A stretch of 64,000 nucleotides of DNA, from assembly GCA_964348665.1 (NCBI GenBank), contig CAYGDP010000014.1, positions 24,602 to 88,601 on the forward strand, in the 5' to 3' direction. The translations under genes were made by a program, and so were the position numbers. This document shows, piece by piece, positions 41,518 through 50,655 of the stretch (its first letter is position 1; each line of letters begins with the position of its first letter). Below the pieces are notes generated by a model. It saw only the letters and a list, made by a program, of their open reading frames with translations. It ran no database searches and had not been told where the DNA came from. This DNA comes from CAYGDP01 sp964348665. Lineage in GTDB: Bacteria > Verrucomicrobiota > Verrucomicrobiia > Palsa-1439 > CAYGDP01.

Positions 41518-43863
41518 TCACAATTTTTGCGCGACTTTTTCGACCGTGTAACATTCAATCACATCGCCGGTTTTGTAATCGGTGAAATCCGCAAGACGCA
41601 AACCGCATTCGAGGCCGGCGCGGACCTCGCCGGTGTCGTCCTGAAATCGTCGCAACGTTCCAATGCCGCCTTCGTATTCTTTCATCCCACGCCGGAGAAG
41701 GCGGACGCGTCCATTTTTGACGATCCGTCCATCGGTGACAACGCAACCGGCCACAATGCCTTTGGATAGCTCGAACACCTGGCGAATCTCGGCGTGGCCG
41801 ATGACGACTTCCTTGAGAAGCGGTTCCAGCAATCCTTCTTGTGCTTTCCGCATTTCCTCGATCAATTCGTAGATGATCGTGTAGAGGCGGATTTCGACGC
41901 CTTCCGTGGCGGCGATGTCGTTGATGCCGCTTTCGGGGCGGATGTGGAATCCGACAATGACCGCGTTGGAGGCGCTGGCCAGCAACACATCATTTTCGGT
42001 GATATTGCCGGTGGCGGCGTGAATGACCGTGAGGCGGACTTTATCGGTGGGGAGTTTGCCGAGCGACTCGGTGATGGCTTCCGCCGAGCCTTGCATATCA
42101 GCTTTTAAGATGATCTTTAATTCCTTTTGCTGACCGGCGGCGATTTGGGCGAATAGATTTTCGAGCGTGACACGCGGCACCGCCGCATTTTGTTTCGTGG
42201 CGCGCGCCGCCAGTGCGCGTTCTTCGGCAAGGTCGCGCGCCTCTTTGTCGCTCGACAAAACCGCGAATTCGACTCCCGCGTCCGGCACGCCATTCAATCC
42301 AATGACTTCGACAGCGGTGGAAGGGGCGGCTTCTTGAAGGCGCTGCCCGCTTTGGTCGGTCATGGCGCGAACTTTGCCCCAGTGAAGCCCGGCGATGAGA
42401 GCATCGCTGAGATGCAACGTGCCGTTGCGGATGAGGAATGTGGAAACGGGACCGCGACCTGGTTCGAGAGACGCCTCGACGATTGTGCCGGAGGCTTTTC
42501 GTTTCGGGTTGGCTCTCAAATCCATCGTATCGCTTTGCAACAGGATCATTTCGAGCAAGTGATCGATACCGGTTCCCTCGGTGGCGCTCACTTCGCACAC
42601 AATCGTTTGCCCGCCCCAATCTTCCGCCGCGAGATTATGTTGCTGCAGTTGCTTCTTCACGCGCATCGCATCGGCATTGGGTTTGTCAATTTTGTTCAGC
42701 GCCACGATGATCGGCACGTTGGCCGCGCGCGCGTGATTGATGGATTCGATGGTCTGTGGCTGCACACCGTCATCCGCGCCAACGACGAGAACGGCGATGT
42801 CGGTAATGTTTGCGCCCCTAGCACGCATTTTGGCGAACGCCTCGTGACCGGGTGTGTCGAGGAATGTAATCCGCCGGTCTTGTCCGCCGCTCTTGACGGA
42901 AATCGTGTACGCGCCAATATGCTGGGTGATGCCGCCTGCCTCGCCGGCGACGACGTTGGAAGAGCGAATCCGATCCAGCAACGACGTCTTCCCATGGTCC
43001 ACGTGTCCCATGATGGTGACGACTGGCGGACGAAGCAACAAATCTTCCGGGCGATCTTCGTCGGTAACGACGAGTTTTTTTGGCGCTGCAACGACCGAGG
43101 TGCCGCGTTCTCGGCGCTCGATATCGAGGCTGATTTGATGGCGGGCGGCGACTTGTCGAGCTAGGTCATCATCGATGGTTTGCGTCAAATTAGCGAAGAC
43201 ATTCATCGCCATCAATTCTTGGATCAACTGAAACGGTTTGAGTCCCAACACCGTGGCGAGGTCTTTGACGACGATGGGGGGTTTGACGCGAACGGTTTTT
43301 TCAAATTGCTGCGCGGGCGGCTTTGGCGTTGATTCCGCGACGTTGCTCATGGTGGGGCCGTGATTTGTGATCCGGCTGGTTTGACGCGAGCCGGGTCGGA
43401 AAAACGTCGGTTTGGGCGCCGTGGGAACAGTGACGGTGGGTTGTCTGGTGGGAGAGGCAACCGGTTTGAAAGTCGTGGCGGGTTGTGCGCTGGGAGTGAA
43501 ACGGCCGCTGCTGGCTGCGGGAATCGGTTGAGCGGGTGCCGCAGGCATGATCACGACGGTTGGTTTGGGTGTCAAAACCTCCGCAACGGGAGCGGGTACG
43601 ACGACTGGTGTTGGCTCAACGACAATCTTGGGTTGCTCAACCGTGGTAGGTGGCGGCGGAGCCGGTGGAGGAGGTTCAGGTTTGGGAATATCAACAACCT
43701 TGAACCCTGCGTTGATCAACTCGGTCTCGAACCACTCGGCCGTGATTTTGTCAATCGCACTGGACGGTACCTTGGCTTTGATGCCGCGCTTTTGCGCTTC
43801 TTCCAAGACCTGCTTGCTGGGTAAATTGAATTTCTTTGCGAGGTCGTAAACTCGAACCGACAT
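41518..43863 (-). CDS. infB: Translation initiation factor IF-2
   Basis: The 781-residue GTPase places fMet-tRNA in the 30S P site. IF2_N-like domains lie at 1-52 (VRVYDLAKKFNLPSKQVLEE) and about 195-245, separated by a Pro/Val/Thr-rich linker (60-190). The G domain begins at VVTIMGHVDHGKTSLLDRI (281-299), with DTPGHEAF and NKID following. Domains II, III and IV are complete (GHAEIRQVFELSKGIVAGCVV, GLECGLRLADFTDYKTGDVIE). The linker includes SRITNHGPTM, encoded by an ATCACAAATCACGG-like repeat. Only six bases separate it from nusA upstream. Confidence 0.96.
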   Translation of the reverse strand: MSVRVYDLAKKFNLPSKQVLEEAQKRGIKAKVPSSAIDKITAEWFETELINAGFKVVDIPKPEPPPPAPPPPTTVEQPKIVVEPTPVVVPAPVAEVLTPKPTVVIMPAAPAQPIPAASSGRFTPSAQPATTFKPVASPTRQPTVTVPTAPKPTFFRPGSRQTSRITNHGPTMSNVAESTPKPPAQQFEKTVRVKPPIVVKDLATVLGLKPFQLIQELMAMNVFANLTQTIDDDLARQVAARHQISLDIERRERGTSVVAAPKKLVVTDEDRPEDLLLRPPVVTIMGHVDHGKTSLLDRIRSSNVVAGEAGGITQHIGAYTISVKSGGQDRRITFLDTPGHEAFAKMRARGANITDIAVLVVGADDGVQPQTIESINHARAANVPIIVALNKIDKPNADAMRVKKQLQQHNLAAEDWGGQTIVCEVSATEGTGIDHLLEMILLQSDTMDLRANPKRKASGTIVEASLEPGRGPVSTFLIRNGTLHLSDALIAGLHWGKVRAMTDQSGQRLQEAAPSTAVEVIGLNGVPDAGVEFAVLSSDKEARDLAEERALAARATKQNAAVPRVTLENLFAQIAAGQQKELKIILKADMQGSAEAITESLGKLPTDKVRLTVIHAATGNITENDVLLASASNAVIVGFHIRPESGINDIAATEGVEIRLYTIIYELIEEMRKAQEGLLEPLLKEVVIGHAEIRQVFELSKGIVAGCVVTDGRIVKNGRVRLLRRGMKEYEGGIGTLRRFQDDTGEVRAGLECGLRLADFTDYKTGDVIECYTVEKVAQKL

Positions 43864-43869
43864 TTTTCA

Positions 43870-45252
43870 TCACCTCGTTTCCTCGCGGGGGGTTGATGCG
43901 GAATTGGTCGCCGTCGCAGCGGGAGTTGTTTCGGGTGTCGAGGGTAGAGTGAGATTGGCTAGGCTCGATGCACCGGCGACGGCAACGGGAGGGGCGGCGG
44001 CATCGCGTTTTTCCTTTTCCGCTCGCGCCGACTCCAGAATGCCTTGGGCTTTGTCGGCGGGCAGGCCTTCGACCCCGGCCAGATCGCTGACATCCGCAGC
44101 TGCTAAATCGTCTATGGCATGAAAACCAGCTCGTACCAGTTTGCTCGCCAGATCCTTATCCAATCCGAGCACGGTCGCCAATTCATCGGTGGCTTGCGTG
44201 ACTTTCTGCTCGAACGCCACCGCAGCTGTCTCATCGCGGACAACGTCGATTTTGTATCCCGTGAGTTTCATCGCCAGGCGAACATTTTGGCCGCGCTTGC
44301 CGATGGCCAACGAAAGCTGGTCCTCGTCGCAAGTGACTCGCGCCGACTGTGTCCCCTCGGTGATTTCAATCGAACGAAGCTTGGCAGGCTTGAGCGCTTC
44401 GATGACAAACTCGCGCGGGTTCTCCCGCCACGGAATAATGTCCATGCGCTCGTTGGAAAGTTCGCGAACGATGTTCTTGACTCGAGTGCCGCGCATCCCG
44501 ACGCATGCGCCGACCGGGTCCACTTTTTCATCGCGCGTCGCCACCGCGATTTTGGTGCGGTACCCGGCTTCGCGCGCGATGGCGCGGATCTCCACCGTGC
44601 CGTCGGCGATTTCAGTGACTTCGAGCTGGAACAGGCGCTTGATAAATTCCGGGTGCGACCGCGAGAGGATGATTTCCGGCCCTTGCACAGTTTGTTCGAT
44701 GTTGAGGATGTAACAACGAATTCGGTCGCCCGGCTGATATTCCTCGGTCGGCACGCGCTCGCGTTGCGGGAGCAACGCCTCGCAGTGCCCGAGATCCACG
44801 ATCACATCGCTGCGCTCGAACCGGCGCACGATGCCACTCACAATATCGCCAATGCGGTTTTTGTATTCGGCGAAAACCTTTTCCTTCTCAACGCTTCGAA
44901 TGCGCTGGAGAATCGCTTGCTTGGCGGTTTGGGCAGCAATCCGCCCGAAATTTTTTGGAGTGACCTCCATCTCGACCGAATCACCGAGTTTCGCATCGGC
45001 TTTGTAGAGGCGCGCGCGGGTGAGGGTGATCTCGTCGTGAGGCTGGGCGATGGCTTCGACTACGCGGAGTTTGGCGACAGCCCGGACACTGCCGGTTTTA
45101 CGGTCAATTTCGACACGAAGGTCCGCGGCGGGGCCGATGGCCTTTTTGCTGGCAAGCAAAAGGGCAGACTCCACCGCTTCGAACAGGGAATTTTTGTCAA
45201 TTCCTCGTTCGCGCTCATAGTACTCCAATAGCGCCAACAATTCGCCGTTCAT
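43870..45252 (-). CDS. nusA: Transcription termination/antitermination factor NusA
   Basis: The 460-residue RNA-polymerase-binding protein has the NusA N-terminal domain (1 to about 120), an S1 domain (IGDIVSGIVRRFERSDVIVDLG), KH1 and KH2 (GACVGMRGTRVKNIVREL, LSLAIGKRGQNVRLAMKLTGYKID) and one helix-hairpin-helix-like C-terminal repeat (AGFHAIDDLAAADVSDLAGVEGL). A Pro/Ala/Thr tail ends the protein. ATG 45252 is used; a GTG at 45264 is also possible and stands three bases after GGAGG. rimP, often first in this operon, is absent. Instead a promoter and an intrinsic terminator precede the gene. Confidence 0.95.
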   Translation of the reverse strand: MNGELLALLEYYERERGIDKNSLFEAVESALLLASKKAIGPAADLRVEIDRKTGSVRAVAKLRVVEAIAQPHDEITLTRARLYKADAKLGDSVEMEVTPKNFGRIAAQTAKQAILQRIRSVEKEKVFAEYKNRIGDIVSGIVRRFERSDVIVDLGHCEALLPQRERVPTEEYQPGDRIRCYILNIEQTVQGPEIILSRSHPEFIKRLFQLEVTEIADGTVEIRAIAREAGYRTKIAVATRDEKVDPVGACVGMRGTRVKNIVRELSNERMDIIPWRENPREFVIEALKPAKLRSIEITEGTQSARVTCDEDQLSLAIGKRGQNVRLAMKLTGYKIDVVRDETAAVAFEQKVTQATDELATVLGLDKDLASKLVRAGFHAIDDLAAADVSDLAGVEGLPADKAQGILESARAEKEKRDAAAPPVAVAGASSLANLTLPSTPETTPAATATNSASTPREETR

Positions 45253-45332
45253 AGGCGTTACCACTAACCTCCGTTCGACCGACTGGTTGCATCGCTAGCT
45301 CATGACTTCTTGGTTCTCCTGATGCCGAGACG

Positions 45333-45357
45333 AAAAATCCCGACGCACGTCGGGATT
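45333..45357 (-). terminator. Intrinsic terminator in the nusA leader
   Basis: Read leftwards: AATCCCGAC (45357-45349), loop GTGC, GTCGGGATT (45344-45336), then more T to 45333. The 9-base stem and T5 tract form a clear intrinsic terminator. It lies about 20 bases after the predicted transcription start and 81 bases before the nusA ATG, so it should act on transcripts heading into nusA. It could also end readthrough from the GH116 gene. Confidence 0.75.
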
Positions 45358-45383
45358 CGCATACGGCCAGGTTAAGCAGGGCG

Positions 45384-45413
45384 AATATAGCCACAGCTTC
45401 CTCTCCCAGTCAA
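45384..45413 (-). promoter_or_regulatory. Promoter of the nusA-infB-rbfA-nrnA-truB operon
   Basis: On the minus strand TTGACT (45413-45408), an 18-base spacer and TATATT (45389-45384): five of six matches in each box. It is the strongest promoter-like sequence I found in the window. The start of transcription should fall near 45377, giving a 5' leader of about 125 bases that contains the terminator. Confidence 0.6.
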
Positions 45414-45505
45414 GAGGCGTTTTTTACAAATAACCGGCTCGGGGAGTGTTCGCTGTCAAATCCACCGTAAGGATTCATTCGATCTGTGGTAATCGGGGTT
45501 CTCGG

Positions 45506-48070
45506 CTAAACGTTTGAGTTGAAATTGATACGGTTTGTTGCGTGGAGCGAAATGCCGCGCGCAACACATTTTCCACGCACCGCCAGTTCTTTTAAAGCGA
45601 GTGAGCCGCCCAGAAGCGCGAGTGAGCCGCGCCTGCGCCGTTGTTCGAAGATTCCCCAGCCGCTTCCGACCGTGAAGAAGCAACAAAAGTTATTTGGGTT
45701 GATTTTGGGAGTGAAACTAAGTGTTTGTGCAACGGCGTCGTAACGGTATCCGCTTAACGCCAGCAGCAGCGACCAGCTCGACATCGCGCGCGCATAATGA
45801 TGGCCGCACTCAAATTCATCCCACGGGTTTCGCCGCACCCCGTCGTATCGATTTCGCACGCCGTTCACGATGCTTAATCCTTCGGCGACCAACCCTTCGT
45901 AAATGCAATGCGCCGCAACCTGATACTCGATTCCCGTCCATACTTCGTCTGCGTAGGGAAACGGATATTGTGGCCGGTCTCCTTTGGGCCAGGAGCAGAG
46001 TAGCAGCCCGCGCTCGTCGTTGACAGCGTAAGTGCGCTGGCAATTGTGATGGTCGCAAAAACCATTGCACCAATTGTATCGGAAAATCGAAGCCAGTGAT
46101 TTACGGATGTGGTTTGGTTCAAGTAAATCTCCCAAGCCGCAGACTCGCGCGAACCATTGTCCGAGTAGTTGATCGCTTTGACAGCCTGCGCCGTATTGAT
46201 ACCTGGGCTGGCTTTCTCCTGTTGGAGTCGCCTGTTTAGCTTCCTTGGTCATCAAAACTTTCTGCTCGAACCATGAACCATTCCAAAGCTCTCGCTCGAT
46301 TCGCGCTCTGCCTTTCGCAAAAATCGCGCGATACTTGCTGGCAGCAGCGAGATCACCAGCCGCGTGCGCCATCTCCTCCCCAGCGCGCAATGCACCGAGA
46401 TAAAGCGAGCCGACCATTGTGTTAGGCCCATAGAAATCTATGTCGTAAGTATTGTGCTGCTCGCCTTCCATCACGCCATCCCTGTTTGCATCCCACGACC
46501 CACTTCCTTTTGGCCGATTCCACGCGAACTCCAGCGAGCGCTTCGCCTCCGGCCAAAGTTTTTTCAGCCATTCGGTATCACCACTCATTTTCCATTCGCG
46601 ATACAGTTTCATCACACCCCCCATCTGACCGTCGGCGGCGGGCTTAAACCTCCATTGCGCGTCAGAATATAGTGGAATCAGAGTGCGGAACGCCATCGAG
46701 CCGTCTTTGCGAAGATTAGAGCCGAAATCGGTCTCGCGCATCGTCCTTTCCAACGCTGGATATAAATGCGCAAGTGATTGCTCGTAATTCCAGACGTGCG
46801 TGCAGTTGAGCGGACAACAACCCGAGTTGTCGTGACAACCTTCAAATGCGTGAAATCGCCCATCTTCCGTGCGGAGGCATGTTGTCGTCCGCAAAACGCT
46901 CATCTGGGAGCCGACGGCATCCAATACATACGACGGCAGTGTCGATGAATAGAGAGCTTCGTGAAACGCGCGTGTTTGTTTGTCGAGTTGGTGGTAATTG
47001 TTTACGACATAGCGAGCTGTGTCGAGCGCGTCGCACCATTGTGTTGCGTACCAATTCCCGAGTCGTTTGCCTTTGACAGATTCCTCGTTGTTCCAGTAAT
47101 TCGTCAGGTTTGGAAAGTGCCACGCCAATACAAATGGCAACCTGGCGCGTTCGCCAGGCGACAATGTCAGCTGCAACCCGAGCGTTGCCACGTCTGTCTG
47201 CCCATCAGGGGAAGGATCGCTCGTTGCCTGATTTGGCAAGAGTCCATCGCAGCAAAAATCGTCCCAGAAATGTTGTAAATCATCCCACCATCGCGCGCGC
47301 TGCCAATGAAGCGACCAAGTTACTTTTCGCCACGGTGACAGCAGTGCCATGGTGCCAAATTGCGGATGATCGTCTGTGTATTTCGCGGCACTGTATCGAA
47401 AGCCAGCTGCGCCTTCTTCTCGCACCAATTCATTCAGGTTCTTCCCGAATCCTTCCCAGTGTCGGTTTCCCAAGCCCGCCTTTCCATCATAGCCACAGGC
47501 ATTCATCAAACTGAACGCCAGCGTTGCCTCAATCGTTTTCTTGCTGCGGTTCTCCAGCCGCCACAAAAAAATCGCCGCTGGAATTCCACTGTCTTTGGCG
47601 TTAAGCGGGATCATCGGATTCCATGCTTCCAACGTAACTCCCAGTCCCGCAAGAGAAGGATCTTGGAAATCAATCCAAGCAAATGGATATTCGCCGCGAA
47701 AAACCGCTTTGGCCAGCCGCGGCAGACCACTGACTTGCGCTGAAGATGGACCAAATCCACCCGCGCCCCAACTGACGACTTGCCCGGCACCCGTGAACGG
47801 TGGCTGCAATTGCGATTCCAAAATGCGTGCGATGGGTTTGCCTCCTTTCGTGCGTGCCCACAATGCGAAAAAAGTATAAGGCAAGTTACGTCCCTTCGCA
47901 GGACGATTAAAAATCTCCCAATCACGCAACTGACCGCGTCCGCCCAGCGATACGGTACCCGTGCCAATGCCGCCAAGAGGGAATGCGATTTCCGAGAGCT
48001 CCCGTCCGCTAAATCTTCGCTGTCGTCCGAGCTCGAAAAGTTTGCGATGGGAATCAGGTCGGACAATCAC
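45506..48070 (-). CDS. GH116-type glycoside hydrolase (GBA2-like)
   Basis: The 854-residue protein has the two-domain GH116 layout: an N-terminal beta-sandwich (about 25-330, FPLGGIGTGTVSLGGRGQLRDWEIFNRP) and a C-terminal alpha/alpha barrel. EGEQHNTYDIDFYGPN is the signature region of the catalytic nucleophile, and GCQSDQLLGQWFARVCGL matches the acid/base region of the family. GH116 members cleave beta-glucosides, beta-xylosides, glucosylceramide or N-acetylglucosaminides; which one is unclear. No signal peptide is seen, so it is probably cytoplasmic. The final 40 residues (QRRRRGSLALLGGSLALKELAVRGK) lie over GAGTGAGCC-type repeated units and may be extra. No neighbouring transporter was found. 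Confidence 0.85.
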   Translation of the reverse strand: MIVRPDSHRKLFELGRQRRFSGRELSEIAFPLGGIGTGTVSLGGRGQLRDWEIFNRPAKGRNLPYTFFALWARTKGGKPIARILESQLQPPFTGAGQVVSWGAGGFGPSSAQVSGLPRLAKAVFRGEYPFAWIDFQDPSLAGLGVTLEAWNPMIPLNAKDSGIPAAIFLWRLENRSKKTIEATLAFSLMNACGYDGKAGLGNRHWEGFGKNLNELVREEGAAGFRYSAAKYTDDHPQFGTMALLSPWRKVTWSLHWQRARWWDDLQHFWDDFCCDGLLPNQATSDPSPDGQTDVATLGLQLTLSPGERARLPFVLAWHFPNLTNYWNNEESVKGKRLGNWYATQWCDALDTARYVVNNYHQLDKQTRAFHEALYSSTLPSYVLDAVGSQMSVLRTTTCLRTEDGRFHAFEGCHDNSGCCPLNCTHVWNYEQSLAHLYPALERTMRETDFGSNLRKDGSMAFRTLIPLYSDAQWRFKPAADGQMGGVMKLYREWKMSGDTEWLKKLWPEAKRSLEFAWNRPKGSGSWDANRDGVMEGEQHNTYDIDFYGPNTMVGSLYLGALRAGEEMAHAAGDLAAASKYRAIFAKGRARIERELWNGSWFEQKVLMTKEAKQATPTGESQPRYQYGAGCQSDQLLGQWFARVCGLGDLLEPNHIRKSLASIFRYNWCNGFCDHHNCQRTYAVNDERGLLLCSWPKGDRPQYPFPYADEVWTGIEYQVAAHCIYEGLVAEGLSIVNGVRNRYDGVRRNPWDEFECGHHYARAMSSWSLLLALSGYRYDAVAQTLSFTPKINPNNFCCFFTVGSGWGIFEQRRRRGSLALLGGSLALKELAVRGKCVARGISLHATNRINFNSNV

Positions 48071-48144
48071 ATCAGGTAATTTATCACGAAAACACCCAGA
48101 TTGGCATGAATGTTTCGTGTGAATTTAGATTTGTTTGTGGAAAA

Positions 48145-49194
48145 TCAGACAGCCAGCGCGCGCAGTTTCTCGTAGCGACGGTTCAGTGCAGTATCGGAAA
48201 GCGATATCGCGGCCGACCGCGCCATGAGTTTGTAAATATCTTCGCGAGGAACTTTGATCGTTGTTGCGGAATCGAGAGGGTTTGGGTGACGACGGATTTT
48301 CGCGAGGGTTTCCAAGCCGATCCAGATCGGCCAAATGCACGCCAGCCGTAGCCGAGGCTGACGCCGTGGGATTGCCATTGTGTATTTCCAACCGACATCG
48401 AGATGGTCGAGCGCTCGGTCGAGGTATTCGTTGAGAAGCGGGCGGAGTTTGGGAAGCGTGGAGCTGTTGAGTAGATCGCTGGGAGCCAGTCCCAGTTTGC
48501 GCAGCCGGTCGGCTGGCAGGTAACAACGACCATGGCGCACATCACGCGGGATATCGCGCAGGATATTGGTCAGTTGCAATCCTTTCCCAAACCGAATTCC
48601 TTTTTCGCTCATCGGATCCATGTCCCATTTTCGCAGCGCCGGCAAATGTTGCACGCACATTTGCGTCCAGAATTTGCCGACACAACCCGCGACCAGGTAG
48701 GTATATTCGTCGAGATCAGTGTCCGTCGAAAGTGATGAAATGGTAGTATGTTGGATCGCTGAATCGGCGTGAAACCGCTGCAAATCCTTTTCCATCCCCG
48801 AGGTGAGCGTCGTGACGACTTCGGCGATCAGACGACGGTCCGGTGGATCGAAGCTGCGGTAGAGCGCAAAACAGTGTTGGAGATTTTCCAGAAGCCGTTT
48901 CTCGGCAGCGGACGCGCTCGTAGCGAGAACGCCTTCCTGGATGCCGGCGATTTCATCGCGACTTGGAACTTTCTGGAGTTGCTCTCGCAACGCAAGCAAA
49001 TGCGTCAGCCGTTTTTCGCGCGGTATCGCTGCAGTGTCCGCGATGGTGTCTGCCGCTCGTGCCAGCAAATAGGCGGCGCCAACTTGCGAGCGCACCGCCC
49101 GGGGCAGCACCCGGAGCGTAAGATAAAATGACCGCGATGTATTGCGAAGGACAGGCCCCAGCAGTTCGCGGCGTTGTGTGTCAGAAAGAGTCAT
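48145..49194 (-). CDS. Squalene/phytoene synthase family protein
   Basis: The 349-residue trans-isoprenyl synthase has NTSRSFYLTLRVLPR (18-32), a first Asp-rich site DTIAD (49-53) and a second within LTNILRDIPRDVRHGRCYLP. The N-terminal TSRSF and the longer length recall squalene synthases that make squalene in one NADPH-dependent reaction, rather than HpnC or HpnD, but phytoene synthase activity is not excluded. It lies about 45 kb from the hopanoid block, 74 bases upstream of the GH116 gene, and is divergent from the oxidoreductase gene. It could supply squalene to Shc if HpnC/HpnE are missing from the genome. Confidence 0.82.
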   Translation of the reverse strand: MTLSDTQRRELLGPVLRNTSRSFYLTLRVLPRAVRSQVGAAYLLARAADTIADTAAIPREKRLTHLLALREQLQKVPSRDEIAGIQEGVLATSASAAEKRLLENLQHCFALYRSFDPPDRRLIAEVVTTLTSGMEKDLQRFHADSAIQHTTISSLSTDTDLDEYTYLVAGCVGKFWTQMCVQHLPALRKWDMDPMSEKGIRFGKGLQLTNILRDIPRDVRHGRCYLPADRLRKLGLAPSDLLNSSTLPKLRPLLNEYLDRALDHLDVGWKYTMAIPRRQPRLRLACIWPIWIGLETLAKIRRHPNPLDSATTIKVPREDIYKLMARSAAISLSDTALNRRYEKLRALAV

Positions 49195-49317
49195 GGCTTT
49201 CTAATACACTACGCCGGCCTGAAGTACCTAGCGAAAAACGACAAAGAGCCAACGTCCAGATTTATTCCGATATTTTGCAGTTGCCACGTTCGTCTGCACT
49301 TGACACACTTCCCCTCG

Positions 49318-50592
49318 ATGAATCGTCGCCAGTTCCTAAAAAAAACCGTCGCCGCCAGCGCGCTGCTCGGATCGCTCGGAAGCTTTCGAATCGCGCATGC
49401 CGGTGAATCGCCGAACCAGAAACTTCTTGTTGGCGTGATGGGTTGCAACGGGCGCGGTATGGATCATATCCGCGGTTTTCTTACGCAGCCCAATGTCGAG
49501 ATCGCCTACATCTGTGACGTGGACGAGCGCGCAATGGCGCGGGGCATTGTTGAGGCCGAGAAAAAACAGGGGCGCAAACCGCAGGGGGTTCGGGATTTTC
49601 GGAATATCCTCGACGATCGCTCGGTGGACATCCTGGCCATCGCCGCGCCGAATCATTGGCACGCACCCGCAACGATCCTCGCGTGCGCGGCTGGCAAGCA
49701 TGTGTATGTTGAGAAACCAGCCAGCCACAACGCTCATGAGGCCGAGTTGATTGCCGTCGCGGCGCGCAAATCCAATCGTATCGTTCAAATGGGAAATCAA
49801 CGGCGCAGTTGGCCGGCGATTCGCGAGGCGGTTTCGAAGCTTCATACAGGCGTCATTGGTCGCCTGACAGCCGCCCGATGTTGGTATGCCAACGCGCGCG
49901 GCTCGATCGGTCGCGGTAAACCATCCGCTCTTCCTGCATGGCTGGATTGGTCGCTCTGGCAAGGGCCAGCGACCGAACGACCGTTCTTGGATAACGTCGT
50001 CCATTATAATTGGCATTGGCGATGGCATTGGGGCGGCGGAGAATTGGCCAATAACGGCATTCACGCGCTCGACCTCGCCCGCTGGGGGTTGCAGGTGGAT
50101 TATCCGCGCCGTGTCAGTTGCATCGGTGGACGCTACCATTTCGAAGATGACCAGGAAACGCCCGACACCGCCGTCGCAGCGTTCGACTTCGGCCACTGCA
50201 CCGCCACGTGGGAAGGCAGCAGTTGCCTGCTGCGAAAGGATGAGTCGCTGCCATTCGTCGAGTTTTATGGCGACAAAGGGTCGCTCTCCAGCGACGGCAC
50301 CGGCTACAAAATATTTGATCCCAATGGAAAACCCGTGGAAGAAGACAAGGGGAGCGGTGGCGACGCCGTTCACATGGGCAACTTTGTGGACAGCATTCGT
50401 AACAGTGGAAAACCAAACTCCGACATCGCCGATTGCGCCAAGAGCGACCTGCTCTGTCATCTCGGGAACATAGCCTATCGGACAGGTCAGACGCTTGCCG
50501 TGGACCAAAAAACCGGGCGCATCCTCGGCAACAAAACCGCCGAAAAACTCTGGAAACGAGAATACCGCAAAGGTTGGGAGCCGAAGGTTTGA
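49318..50592 (+). CDS. Tat-exported Gfo/Idh/MocA family oxidoreductase
   Basis: The 424-residue protein begins with a twin-arginine signal, NRRQFLKKTVAASALLGSLG, cleaved after IAHA near residue 28. LLVGVMGCNGRGMDHI (36-51) is the NAD(P)-binding fold, VEKPASHNAHEAELIAVAARK holds the EKP motif, and NNGIHALDLARWGL includes the catalytic-site His. Secreted members of this family are very frequent in Planctomycetes and Verrucomicrobia and often act on sugars such as N-acetylgalactosamine or inositols; the substrate is unknown here. The ATG at 49318 gives a perfect Tat signal. Export through Tat implies the nucleotide cofactor is loaded before export. Confidence 0.88.
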   Translation: MNRRQFLKKTVAASALLGSLGSFRIAHAGESPNQKLLVGVMGCNGRGMDHIRGFLTQPNVEIAYICDVDERAMARGIVEAEKKQGRKPQGVRDFRNILDDRSVDILAIAAPNHWHAPATILACAAGKHVYVEKPASHNAHEAELIAVAARKSNRIVQMGNQRRSWPAIREAVSKLHTGVIGRLTAARCWYANARGSIGRGKPSALPAWLDWSLWQGPATERPFLDNVVHYNWHWRWHWGGGELANNGIHALDLARWGLQVDYPRRVSCIGGRYHFEDDQETPDTAVAAFDFGHCTATWEGSSCLLRKDESLPFVEFYGDKGSLSSDGTGYKIFDPNGKPVEEDKGSGGDAVHMGNFVDSIRNSGKPNSDIADCAKSDLLCHLGNIAYRTGQTLAVDQKTGRILGNKTAEKLWKREYRKGWEPKV

Positions 50593-50630
50593 GAAATGTT
50601 AAATGGTTAAATCGTTGAATCGCGATGTAG
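50593..50630. repeat. TTGAATCG/GTTAAA-type repeat
   Basis: GAAATGTTAAATGGTTAAAT, then CGTTGAATCGCGATG directly follows the oxidoreductase stop. The same units appear at 5921-5960 and 21126-21205, again at gene ends. Confidence 0.45.
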
Positions 50631-50655
50631 ATTGACAACTTCGATTGCCACAAGA

